A DNA stretch of 56,985 nucleotides, taken from positions 1 through 56,985 of IMG/VR virus record IMGVR_UViG_3300024334_000003; one strand, 5' to 3'. Source of the DNA: a virus. Under the pieces are notes generated by a model. It was not told where the DNA came from and did not search any database. It saw only the letters and a program-made list of their open reading frames with translations. Positions 10,700 to 17,585 of the stretch are shown here, piece by piece (within the stretch, counting starts at the first letter, position 1; each line of letters begins with the position of its first letter). A program made the translations under genes and the position numbers.

Positions 10700-10827
10700 G
10701 CGAAGAAGAATTTGATATCAGCTTTCTTGACCCGAAGAAACTTAAGGAGTCAGAAGACAAGATTGAATCGGGGGAAATCACCTGTAACATTGAAAGTCCA
10801 GAGGATTGCGAGTCATGTAGTGGCTAA
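10696..10827 (+). CDS. Small acidic cysteine-containing protein
   Basis: A 43-residue frame overlapping the holin-like gene by 4 nt (ATGA). It begins MSEEEFDISFLDPKKL and ends in a cysteine-rich tail (CNIESPEDCESCSG), with three cysteines in the last 13 residues. It has no membrane segment. It is the last gene of the late operon before the convergent terminator. Function unknown. The tight coupling to the upstream gene and acidic composition support real coding. Confidence 0.55.
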   Translation: MSEEEFDISFLDPKKLKESEDKIESGEITCNIESPEDCESCSG

Positions 10828-10832
10828 CAAAA

Positions 10833-10856
10833 ACCCCCACTCCGAAGAGCAGGGGT
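10833..10856 (-). terminator. Rho-independent terminator of the early operon
   Basis: Read on the minus strand this is a 10-bp stem (ACCCC, two G-U wobbles, CUC) capped by a UUCG tetraloop and followed at once by a T-run (TTTTTGTT). On the plus strand the two wobble pairs become mismatches and no U-tract follows. It therefore terminates the minus-strand early transcript that comes from the right, and lies between convergent operons. Confidence 0.85.
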
Positions 10857-10916
10857 CTGAAAGGTAACCAAAATTCGCTATGCACTATCCGGCGTAACGC
10901 AATGCAATATACATCT

Positions 10917-11402
10917 TTATGGCATTCGCCAGAGCTCTGACACCTTGCATTTGTAAGCGTCAACGTGCTCAACAAAGCGTCCATCTCTATCCCCCTTGCG
11001 TACGCGCTTCGCTTTACTAAGAAAATCTTTCTTGGTTATCCAGCCTAGTGCCCACACCCTGAAGCTATTGTCTGTCTTGACGATAGATGTAAAGATGTAT
11101 GTATCACAGTCCTGATGCAGACTAGTGTCTGCAATATGGCAATCGAAGTAAGGTGATGGTAGTTTGGTTCTGCGCTTGGTCTTGATGTCGGCTGTAAGGA
11201 CGTTGCCTTTGGGTGCCCATAATAAATCGTAGTCGTAAGTGTCTTCAAGGCTCTGTTTCAGGTGCTCTGAAACCGATTGCTCTGCAATGAATGCCTCTAG
11301 ATTTGCTTCACCCTCTGTGATACTGTTGTTCAATGCGCCCATTTCTTCTGCGCGTTCTTCCGCTCTGGTAATCATGCTAGATGTTACCGAGAGCTCAACC
11401 AT
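10917..11402 (-). CDS. Putative PD-(D/E)XK-type nuclease
   Basis: A 161-residue protein. The start is the ATG that overlaps the stop of the upstream gene (ATGGTTGA); a longer upstream frame would sit inside that gene. After a charged helical N-terminus it has DYDLLWAPKGN followed by LTADIKTKR, an arrangement like the D...(D/E)XK core of restriction-like endonucleases. The C-terminus is basic. It is the last gene of the minus-strand operon. A role in recombination or DNA processing is inferred from the weak motif and from other such nucleases in the same operon. Confidence 0.5.
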   Translation of the reverse strand: MVELSVTSSMITRAEERAEEMGALNNSITEGEANLEAFIAEQSVSEHLKQSLEDTYDYDLLWAPKGNVLTADIKTKRRTKLPSPYFDCHIADTSLHQDCDTYIFTSIVKTDNSFRVWALGWITKKDFLSKAKRVRKGDRDGRFVEHVDAYKCKVSELWRMP

Positions 11403-11688
11403 ACGAGATGAATACAGGAGTCTTGTCTCCAACGTACGAGCCAACGACATTAAACTCCATAAACTCAACAGCATCCTCAATAGTCATACCGTCTCTATGG
11501 ATTAGGATTGCAACACAGGTGTCGTAATCGTACACAGCTACGACGTTTGCCCCTTGCGTGTGACCAATCAAAGCTTCTTCGAAGCCATCAGCCAATAGTG
11601 CATCGTTCTCTGCTAACACCTCGATAAGGTAGTCTCTTTTAAACTTATTGAGACCAGCGATAAACTCTTTAGTGGGTCGTGTGTTCAT
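11395..11688 (-). CDS. Hypothetical early protein (97 aa)
   Basis: A mixed alpha/beta protein beginning MNTRPTKEFIAGLNKFKRDYLIEVLAEN. A central AVYDYDTCVAILIHRDGM segment is predicted as beta strands. No motif was recognised. It overlaps both neighbours by a few bases, so it is translated as part of the nuclease cluster. Confidence 0.6.
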   Translation of the reverse strand: MNTRPTKEFIAGLNKFKRDYLIEVLAENDALLADGFEEALIGHTQGANVVAVYDYDTCVAILIHRDGMTIEDAVEFMEFNVVGSYVGDKTPVFISYG

Positions 11689-11921
11689 TTCAAATCCATT
11701 ACTCGTAAGAACATCTCCCCGCTCTGCTCATCAAACGTCTTGATTGCTTTGTAAATCTTTCGAGACTCTCTTTTCACAGCTTCCCGCTCACCCTTCGTTG
11801 AATCCGTTCCTAGGCCGCAGTGCAAAGCACAGTCCATCCTAAGGAGTTCGTCCATCTTTTGTTTGTTTGTCCAAGTCGTGAAGCCTAGAATCTTATCAAG
11901 GTCGTTAATAGTGTAATCCAT
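11685..11921 (-). CDS. Hypothetical early protein (78 aa)
   Basis: Begins MDYTINDLDKILGFTTWTNKQKMDELLRMD, which reads as helices with a possible helix-turn-helix spacing, then a basic stretch (KGEREAVKRESRKIYKAIK). It overlaps the DnaA-like gene by 17 nt and the downstream gene by 4 nt. Function unknown; a small DNA-binding or accessory protein is possible. Confidence 0.6.
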   Translation of the reverse strand: MDYTINDLDKILGFTTWTNKQKMDELLRMDCALHCGLGTDSTKGEREAVKRESRKIYKAIKTFDEQSGEMFLRVMDLK

Positions 11922-12441
11922 TTAGGTAACTGTTAAGGGCGCGTTGTACATTCGTCTCTTCTCCAATCGGACACTTTTGATGCAGCAATTCCTGTATCCC
12001 ATCAAAGCCACCCTTCCACACGTACTTCTCTTTCACTTCGCGTAGGTATTCCTTCGCTTCGGTGACATCATTCTCTAGTGACTTGATTGTTTTTCTAAGG
12101 TTGAACACCTCGTCCTTGAGTTCTTTGTTGCTCATGTCAAACACTGGGTCGAAGCTACCGAAGTACACTGCCTTTGCGCTTTCGTAAGAACCCTTTAGCC
12201 TTTTATCATTTAGAATGTATCCGTCAAATCGTTTCTTGTAATGAACGATAGTGCAGTGAGTCTTACCTAAGTACTCAGCAATAGCCACCGTAGTGTAGCC
12301 TTTGTCCAGTAAAATCTTGGAGAAAATCATACGGGCATTTACGTTCTCTCTGTTTCGGCATGTTGTAATCAGCTCAACATGAAGAATACTTTCAATGGCT
12401 TCATGAAGAACGCCAAACTCCTTGTTAATAATCTTTTTCAT
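11905..12441 (-). CDS. DnaA domain IV-like DNA-binding protein
   Basis: A 178-residue protein. Residues about 36-72 (ARMIFSKIL...TVAIAEYLGKTHCTIVHYKKRF) match the C-terminal DNA-binding domain of DnaA, including the helix that carries the HsTV-like signature, here HCTIVHY. The ATPase domains are absent. The rest is a coiled coil (KELKDEVFNLRKTIKSLENDVTEAKEYLREVKEKY). Domain-IV-only proteins are common in Bacteroidota phages and may mark the origin or recruit host replication proteins (inference). It overlaps both neighbouring genes by a few bases. Confidence 0.7.
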   Translation of the reverse strand: MKKIINKEFGVLHEAIESILHVELITTCRNRENVNARMIFSKILLDKGYTTVAIAEYLGKTHCTIVHYKKRFDGYILNDKRLKGSYESAKAVYFGSFDPVFDMSNKELKDEVFNLRKTIKSLENDVTEAKEYLREVKEKYVWKGGFDGIQELLHQKCPIGEETNVQRALNSYLNGLHY

Positions 12442-13022
12442 TGTGTTAAAATCGGAAGAGAAAGATAGTCAGAGATGTCATAAACAGCCAACCATCCGCT
12501 GTCTTTTTTCGATTCATTAACAATGTCCCAAGGGAGAATCCAACCACGAGCATTTACCGGCATGCCCTTACCCACGTCTCTTTTTGTGTCGCGTGTATTC
12601 AAGTTGCTTGATTCACAGAATCTTAGTAGGGCTTCGCGATTGAAGAGATGTGCGTGAGCCTTGTAGTCACCGAAACTATTCTCATCAACTACAGAATTAG
12701 GTGCGTACTTAACCACATAGACCCAGAACTTTGAAATCGACGCTCGAATCCCACTGTCTTTATCCGCACTTGGGTTTACATACTCAATAAACAAGTTGCC
12801 AGTGGGGTCTCTACGGGTTCCGTATGAAGACCAAGCTGCCGAAGATTTGGTATCCCACTTGACCTCGAAGTAAACCTTATCGTTTAACTCAACGATATCC
12901 CAGCCGGGCTCCTTGCCCTTTGACTGCTCGTATGTCTTTAGGGTTTTGTCCCCCATGAAGTTCATCCAAGCAAGCTCTATCCTGTTGCCGAACTCAAGGT
13001 CTTTACGAAAGCTGCTCGCCAT
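12438..13022 (-). CDS. Putative PD-(D/E)XK nuclease (194 aa)
   Basis: Near residue 40 it has GWDIVELNDKVYFEVKWDTKSSAA, the D...E-X-K layout of restriction-like and resolvase-type nucleases, with an N-terminal helix carrying RIELAWMNFMG (conserved-E position). A later part is rich in aromatic residues (SKFWVYVVKY). It lies one gene away from a second resolvase-like gene, with 4-nt and 20-nt overlaps to its neighbours. Cleavage of branched DNA or of host DNA are both plausible. Only the core motif supports the assignment. Confidence 0.55.
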   Translation of the reverse strand: MASSFRKDLEFGNRIELAWMNFMGDKTLKTYEQSKGKEPGWDIVELNDKVYFEVKWDTKSSAAWSSYGTRRDPTGNLFIEYVNPSADKDSGIRASISKFWVYVVKYAPNSVVDENSFGDYKAHAHLFNREALLRFCESSNLNTRDTKRDVGKGMPVNARGWILPWDIVNESKKDSGWLAVYDISDYLSLPILTQ

Positions 13023-13236
13023 CTGATTCTTCTATGTATTCTTTGAGGGCAGACTTCATCGCTTCAAGTTCCAAGATTACCAGCTTCTTGTACTTTCTTA
13101 CGTTGTCTAGCGTTTGTTCCCAACTCGTAGTTGGTGCACCCTTGTTATCATGAAGCTGCTCGTACAGCTCCGTAGTCAACCTCTGTATCTCCTGAGTACA
13201 GTAGCTGTAGAGCTGACTAAGTTTTTGCTTCTCCAT
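13003..13236 (-). CDS. Hypothetical helical early protein (77 aa)
   Basis: An all-helical, charged protein (MEKQKLSQLYSYCTQEIQRL...LKEYIEESDGEQLS). It overlaps both the upstream resolvase-like gene and the downstream nuclease gene by 20 nt. No family recognised. An accessory subunit of one of the flanking nucleases is possible from position only. Confidence 0.6.
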   Translation of the reverse strand: MEKQKLSQLYSYCTQEIQRLTTELYEQLHDNKGAPTTSWEQTLDNVRKYKKLVILELEAMKSALKEYIEESDGEQLS

Positions 13237-13699
13237 TGATGTGGTTTAGTATGATTGTTATCGCGGCATCTATTTGTTTTTTGTTTTTAGGGATGAAAAG
13301 CATGTAGTCATCCATGTCATTGTCTGACATGTACTTTAAAAACAGCTTCCACCTTAAAGGAAAAGTGTGTTGTGACGGAACCCAACCCTTCGTCTCAATA
13401 ATGAAACGATTCTCATGGCTAACAAAGTCTGGAGTGTACTTAATCGAAAGCACCACCTTGTTTGTCGCATCAGTCATAACATCCTTACCCCGTGTAGACT
13501 TATGATAAACTCCGGGATACCTAAACGAGTCCATCAACTGAAATGTCTCGCTCTCGTATCCGAAATCAATCTTTGATTCTTTCAGCCTATCGTAACAATA
13601 GGTCTCAAGAGTTGACTTCAGTTTTACTGAACCCCTATTGAGGTCTTTGCGCTTCCTCCCCTTTGTTGGTCTTGTTAAGTTCTTCCGGCGTTTAGCCAT
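13217..13699 (-). CDS. T7 endonuclease I / DUF1064-like resolvase
   Basis: A 160-residue protein. The N-terminus is strongly basic. The catalytic region reads LETYCYDRLKESKIDFGYE, YTPDFVS and FIIETKGW: the E...PD...E-X-K order of PD-(D/E)XK nucleases of the T7 endonuclease I/DUF1064 type. The following FPLRWKLFLKYMSDND helix also fits that family. These enzymes cut Holliday junctions and branched intermediates before packaging. It lies directly downstream of the primase-helicase gene. Confidence 0.75.
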   Translation of the reverse strand: MAKRRKNLTRPTKGRKRKDLNRGSVKLKSTLETYCYDRLKESKIDFGYESETFQLMDSFRYPGVYHKSTRGKDVMTDATNKVVLSIKYTPDFVSHENRFIIETKGWVPSQHTFPLRWKLFLKYMSDNDMDDYMLFIPKNKKQIDAAITIILNHINGEAKT

Positions 13700-13715
13700 G
13701 CCCTAAAAGGTACGG

Positions 13716-15512
13716 TCAGAAGTGCTCTTGTTTGCCAACAAGTTGTTCACCAAGGGATGTGAATAGCTTTTGGTTAGGTGCGTGCATGGAGAATCCGCTC
13801 TGTGTTGAGTTCAATTCAAAAATCATTGGCTGCGCGTAGGGAGTAGGCTTGCCACCAGTGTCCACCTCTCGAACCTTTCGAACGTGCATCTCAATACACC
13901 TGCGCTGGAGAACATCGGGGTGCTGAATCTTTCTGTGTAACGTGATGAAGCAGTCACTACGATTCACCCACTTTCCGCCATGCTCAGTATCCTCTGCGTA
14001 AGGAGCGACTTGCAAACCGTCATCGCCTTTCCTGCGCTGGCTCTCAGTAATGCTGTGAGCGTTTACCCATACAGCTACATCCATGTTGTTGCTGAATGTC
14101 AGAAACTCTGACGCTGCCTCATAGTGATACTCGTGAGGGCCGACCCCACGGTTAGCACTCATCTCAATCTTAAGGCTGTTGTATGGGTCAACAAACAACC
14201 CGTCAATCGGATTCTGTCTGTGCACCTTTTCACAAAACAAGATGATGTCCATGTAACTGTAGGTCTTGCTGTTGTCAATAACAACGAAGTGCTTCTCAAC
14301 CCAGTCCCTAGCCTTCTTACGTTCGATGTGTGTGGTGCTACCAATTTTCTTATTGAGCGCAAACTGAACCAGCTTCATCTTCACAGCAGCAGAACGATTC
14401 TCTGAGCTGTAGATTACCCACCTCCAGTTGTGATGCATTGAACTTGCCACCATCATCCACAAAGCAAAGGTTGTCTTTCCTATGTTGCTGTGTCCATTAA
14501 TCATGACAAACTCCTTCTTGAATACGAAGCTCTCATCCATGAACTGATTGCCTGTGCTAAGACCCAAGGGTATCTTACCGTCCACATACTGCTCAATCCA
14601 ATCGTAGTCGATGTCGTCACTGCTGATAAAGGACATGTCCCCATCGTTCAGCTTCATGTCCCTCTTAATCTTCTCCTCGCTGTTAATGACCTCGCTAATC
14701 GGTAGCTTCTTTCCGTTCGCTATACCGTCGCTGATGGTTAACAAAGCCCCTTCCAAATTGTCAATGTCCCGCTTCTGAATCTCTCTTTCGAGTATCCAAC
14801 GAGCAACATCTTCTTCAACAATACCACTGGCAATGTACCCACCCATCAAACTAGAGGCTTTGACAAGAACGTTGTGCTTCTCTCCTTCCTCCGCCTTGCG
14901 TATCATAGCTGCTGCTATGTTTATCTTATTGAAGTCAGTCCTCCCAGACAAGTCTTTAACAACCTGATTCTGAGAATGCTCCGACATCATGCCACCATAC
15001 CTCTCGTACTCAGCCTTGACAACGATGTCTGGGTCGTATGACTCAAAGCACGCTCGGCTTTCATTCTCTCCGGTGCTGTCTAACTCAAGGCCGTACTGCT
15101 CATCGAAGTATTTAATCAGTGAGCGGTAGTGGTCACGATGTCTCTCCGTGTTTGTTATCTCTACTAGACCCTTAACTCCCTCACCACTGGGTGATGCCCA
15201 GCACGACATGATGTACTTGTCTCCAGCTAAGGCAGACTTAGTTCTTGTTACGTCAACATGGTCAAAGTCTAGGACTACCAAGCCACTGTGAAACTTTAAG
15301 CTGTCATCGCTTCGCTTGTTCTTCTCAAAGACTCCGCTAAAACATACCGCAGGTAGTTCTTGCTTAATAGACTTATCACCTTCCCTTATTAGCTCAACCT
15401 TTGGTTGGCTCTTGCCTTCCTTAATCCTCGTTAGAACTGTATCTAACGATGTTATTACTGCCTCCTGTGTGCGATAGATTGTCGGATAGATGGTTACCTT
15501 TTGATTGTTCAT
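13716..15512 (-). CDS. Primase-helicase: BT4734/VirE-N domain fused to a DnaB-like ATPase
   Basis: A 598-residue replication protein. The N-terminal part has ELPAVCFSGVFEK and HSGLVVLDFDHVD (LDFD at 81-84), the BT4734-like/VirE-N domain that supplies primase-type activity in Bacteroidota elements. The C-terminal part is a RecA-fold helicase with Walker A GHSNIGKT (340-347), a Walker B-like segment GLFVDPYN (about 438-445) and a later AHSITESQRRKG that fits the DnaB-like C-terminal motifs. It would unwind the fork and prime synthesis. No DNA polymerase gene was found, so host polymerase is presumably used. Its ATG lies inside the 3' end of the DUF3310 frame and overlaps the stop of another frame (ATGA). 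Confidence 0.8.
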   Translation of the reverse strand: MNNQKVTIYPTIYRTQEAVITSLDTVLTRIKEGKSQPKVELIREGDKSIKQELPAVCFSGVFEKNKRSDDSLKFHSGLVVLDFDHVDVTRTKSALAGDKYIMSCWASPSGEGVKGLVEITNTERHRDHYRSLIKYFDEQYGLELDSTGENESRACFESYDPDIVVKAEYERYGGMMSEHSQNQVVKDLSGRTDFNKINIAAAMIRKAEEGEKHNVLVKASSLMGGYIASGIVEEDVARWILEREIQKRDIDNLEGALLTISDGIANGKKLPISEVINSEEKIKRDMKLNDGDMSFISSDDIDYDWIEQYVDGKIPLGLSTGNQFMDESFVFKKEFVMINGHSNIGKTTFALWMMVASSMHHNWRWVIYSSENRSAAVKMKLVQFALNKKIGSTTHIERKKARDWVEKHFVVIDNSKTYSYMDIILFCEKVHRQNPIDGLFVDPYNSLKIEMSANRGVGPHEYHYEAASEFLTFSNNMDVAVWVNAHSITESQRRKGDDGLQVAPYAEDTEHGGKWVNRSDCFITLHRKIQHPDVLQRRCIEMHVRKVREVDTGGKPTPYAQPMIFELNSTQSGFSMHAPNQKLFTSLGEQLVGKQEHF

Positions 15513-15795
15513 CGCGCAGCTGTTGTATCTGGTTCTCGTACCACTTCGCTTTCTCCATGTCCTGTTCCGTGCTGTTCCCCGGCTTGTTCCCTGCCCGCAT
15601 GCGGTACTTGAAGGCGTTCATCTCGCAGAACGCGATGTATGAGTCTTTGCCCCAGATATCTATCATCATCTGCCACACTTGCTTGCCCCCCTTCTTGTAG
15701 TGTTCTGGGTTTATAGCGTCTAAGTCTGATTTGGATTCGGTCTTTGAAGGCTTCGAGAGTTTCGATGATGCCTTTGATTGTATCAATTTGCTCAT
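15421..15795 (-). CDS. DUF3310 family protein
   Basis: A 124-residue frame. Residues about 28-90 carry the DUF3310 pattern: INPEHYKKGGKQVWQ, then AFCEMNAFKYRMRAGNKPGN and MEKAKWYENQIQQL. The family is widespread in phages, often near nucleotide and replication genes; its biochemical role is unsettled. The first 28 residues are low-complexity (S/K-rich) and share DNA with a well-formed helix of the upstream gene in another frame. The last 30 residues overlap the primase N-terminus by 92 nt. Both ends are therefore uncertain, although the core is clear. Confidence 0.75.
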   Translation of the reverse strand: MSKLIQSKASSKLSKPSKTESKSDLDAINPEHYKKGGKQVWQMMIDIWGKDSYIAFCEMNAFKYRMRAGNKPGNSTEQDMEKAKWYENQIQQLRDEQSKGNHLSDNLSHTGGSNNIVRYSSNED

Positions 15796-16120
15796 GAGGA
15801 GAAAGAAAGTTTTGAGCCTCTAAATTTAAGTCCTCCTTCTTAAAGGAGTCTAGCTTTTCCAGCACGATTCGAGAGGCTGTTTCGAAGTACGTTCTGTATT
15901 CAGGGCTTGAGACAAAATACATCTCATGACTCTGCTTGTAATGATAGATAGTTGTCCTGTCTTTATTGAACAGGTTTGAACACACGCTGTGGTGAAAGAA
16001 GGCTGATGTAGCATTGGCAAAAGCTGCCCTTATCTCTACCTGCTGTCGTGTTCTTGAGTTGTTTGGTTCTGCACCGATAGCCTCGATGTAGGCTTGGTAT
16101 GTTTGTCTGAAGATGTCCAT
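15509..16120 (-). CDS. DnaA domain IV-like protein with out-of-frame tail
   Basis: A 203-residue frame starting 15 nt after the tRNA. An earlier in-frame start was rejected because it would run through the tRNA. Residues about 22-69 (SRTRQQVEIRAAFANATSAFF...FNKDRTTIYHYKQ) resemble the DnaA DNA-binding domain with its D-x-T-T/S helix. Good helical sequence continues to about residue 135. From there the frame overlaps the DUF3310 core and looks like a shadow (glycine-, arginine- and glutamate-rich). The real protein may be shorter, or may be fused to DUF3310 by a +1 shift. The frame ends in ATGA with the primase start. Confidence 0.6.
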   Translation of the reverse strand: MDIFRQTYQAYIEAIGAEPNNSRTRQQVEIRAAFANATSAFFHHSVCSNLFNKDRTTIYHYKQSHEMYFVSSPEYRTYFETASRIVLEKLDSFKKEDLNLEAQNFLSPHEQIDTIKGIIETLEAFKDRIQIRLRRYKPRTLQEGGQASVADDDRYLGQRLIHRVLRDERLQVPHAGREQAGEQHGTGHGESEVVREPDTTAAR

Positions 16121-16135
16121 TGAAATAAAATTTTG

Positions 16136-16209
16136 TACTCCCGGCAGGACTCGAACCTGCAACATTCACCTTAGAAGGGTGATGCTCTATCCAGTTGAGC
16201 TACGAGAGC
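16136..16209 (-). tRNA. tRNA-Arg (anticodon UCU)
   Basis: A full cloverleaf on the minus strand: acceptor GCTCTCG paired with CGGGAGT (one G-U at each of positions 1-72 and 5-68), D stem GCTC/GAGC, anticodon stem TCACC/GGTGA with loop CTTCTAA (anticodon TCT), and T stem GCAGG/CCTGC with loop TTCGAGT. Discriminator A; CCA is not encoded in full. It reads AGA codons, which are frequent in this phage's structural genes. Confidence 0.95.
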
Positions 16210-16216
16210 ATAGCGA

Positions 16217-16250
16217 GGGGAGCCAGAACAATTCACGAAACTGACTCCCC
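16217..16250 (-). other. Hairpin just 5' of the tRNA
   Basis: On the minus strand GGGGAGUCAG pairs with CUGGCUCCCC, 10 bp including one U-G pair that exists only in this strand's RNA, with a 14-nt loop. It lies between the stop of the SSB-tail-like gene and the tRNA, 7 nt from the tRNA 5' end. No U-tract follows, so a processing signal or mRNA 3'-end stabiliser is more likely than a terminator. Confidence 0.55.
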
Positions 16251-16280
16251 CCTTGCGGTCACGATGGTCTTGACCACTAA

Positions 16281-16541
16281 TTAGAATGGCACTTCAGAAG
16301 TGCTTTGCTTATCTACCTTGCGTTGCTGTTCACCTTGACTATTAGGGTCATACACAGAGCAGAAGGCTTTCATCTTTCGATTGTCTTCTCGGTCTGGTAC
16401 AGAGACTACATCAATGTAAACTCTACCCTTTGCAGTTGCGTACTGCTTCAAGTTGTCCAACTCCTCCAGCGTAAATGATACTCGCTGGTTTACTCGTGGG
16501 GATTCAGTGTATCCCACATACACGTTGCTGTTATCAGCCAT
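16281..16541 (-). CDS. Small protein with SSB-like C-terminal tip (86 aa)
   Basis: Begins MADNSNVYVGYTESPRVNQRVSFTLEELDNL, followed by a beta-rich middle (RVYIDVVSVPDRED). It ends in a disordered stretch closing with SEVPF, which resembles the acidic/proline-phenylalanine tip that bacterial SSB proteins use to bind partners. No OB-fold signature was recognised. It lies in the recombination/replication operon, next to the exonuclease and annealing protein. A single-strand-binding or SSB-mimicking role is an inference. Confidence 0.55.
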   Translation of the reverse strand: MADNSNVYVGYTESPRVNQRVSFTLEELDNLKQYATAKGRVYIDVVSVPDREDNRKMKAFCSVYDPNSQGEQQRKVDKQSTSEVPF

Positions 16542-16551
16542 GTCTAAAAAA

Positions 16552-16821
16552 TTAAAAGGTTAATGTAAACTGCTTGTACCGGTTGCGGGATTGTACAACT
16601 CCCATAAGTCCTTCAGCGTACAGCCACATTAGGCGTAGCTTAGTTCTGTCCTGCTCGTCCATGGCATCAGCCAGTTCCTTGTAGGGCATCTTCAATTCAG
16701 TGATGGCATAGTATGCTGTAAAGCATCGGTCGGTGAAACCGTCCTTGCCAAAGTCCTTACACTTGGTAACGTCGATACCAAAGTGCAGGTTTGCTCGGTT
16801 GATTAACTCTTGTGCCTTCAT
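16552..16821 (-). CDS. Hypothetical early protein (89 aa)
   Basis: A helical protein (MKAQELINRANLHFGIDVT...TAYYAITELKMPYKELADAMDEQDRTKLRLMWLYAEGL). The middle has helix-turn-helix-like spacing (MPYKELADAM). The start overlaps the stop of the exonuclease-like gene by one base, so it is translationally coupled to the recombination module. Function unknown. Confidence 0.6.
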   Translation of the reverse strand: MKAQELINRANLHFGIDVTKCKDFGKDGFTDRCFTAYYAITELKMPYKELADAMDEQDRTKLRLMWLYAEGLMGVVQSRNRYKQFTLTF

Positions 16822-17585
16822 TAGATTAATCCTTTGATGTAGAACGTCTCTGTCTCAAGGTTGTTGTCCAAGTATCGAGTAATTCTTTCTACTGCTTTGT
16901 CAAACTTCACCTTGCCATTCTCAATGGTTTCGTCACTGGCTTGGTACACACCGATGACGTAGGGATACGCCTTCTCTTGCGCCACCCAGTAGAACTTATC
17001 CAGACCAAGCACACTACAGTAGATGTAGGCTTGGATGTCGTACCCGTAGTCCCGTACTGCGTAACGGAATGCCGATAGGCTACGAGTAGTCTTGTGGTCG
17101 CTGATGTAGTCCTTGTTCAAGCAGTCCAAGAATCCACGTACAGGAACGCCTGAGATTTCTTTATTGAACTCGTGTTGGTAATCACCGATGAGGTACTCCT
17201 CCATGACACCAGTCACCTTCAATCTCTCAATCATTTCTTGAGCCTTCTTGAAATCGTCCTGACCAATCAGCTTGACTTTCTTCTCTTCGGCCTCCTCTTG
17301 GAAGTCCTTAACCCAAGCCTTGTACTTGTTAGTCATGCGTGGTGCACGACCACCAATCTCTTCACACTTTGCGCTGTCATTAAGCACTAAGAATTGTTTA
17401 TCGAAATCCTCTGGTGTAAACAGAAGGCAGTCGTACATACTTCCAAACGTTAGGGCTTCGCTCTCCTTGAAGAGCTGTCCCCTCATGTACATCTCCCACA
17501 AGCGCATGTCTTGCAGTGCGTACTTCACTGAGCTGTATGATAAGTGACCCTTACCTACGGCTTCTGCTAATTGAACTGACAGCAT
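16821..17585 (-). CDS. RecE/exonuclease VIII-like nuclease
   Basis: A 254-residue protein. The N-terminus SYSSVKYALQD...LTFGSMYDCLLFTPEDFDKQF is the hallmark of exodeoxyribonuclease VIII-like proteins. The catalytic region has GVPVRGFLDCLNKDYISDHKTT (D...D-X-K) and then YGYDIQAYIY, the Q-x-x-x-Y of the lambda-exo/RecE PD-(D/E)XK fold. It would resect double-stranded ends to give single strands for the annealing protein encoded immediately upstream; the stop and start overlap by one base. Together they form a RecET-like recombination pair. Confidence 0.78.
   Translation of the reverse strand: MLSVQLAEAVGKGHLSYSSVKYALQDMRLWEMYMRGQLFKESEALTFGSMYDCLLFTPEDFDKQFLVLNDSAKCEEIGGRAPRMTNKYKAWVKDFQEEAEEKKVKLIGQDDFKKAQEMIERLKVTGVMEEYLIGDYQHEFNKEISGVPVRGFLDCLNKDYISDHKTTRSLSAFRYAVRDYGYDIQAYIYCSVLGLDKFYWVAQEKAYPYVIGVYQASDETIENGKVKFDKAVERITRYLDNNLETETFYIKGLI

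Noticed and set aside
16121-16169. Start codons upstream of 16120 for the DnaA-like gene
   Set aside because: They lie inside the tRNA-Arg gene, so the ATG at 16120 is the sensible start.
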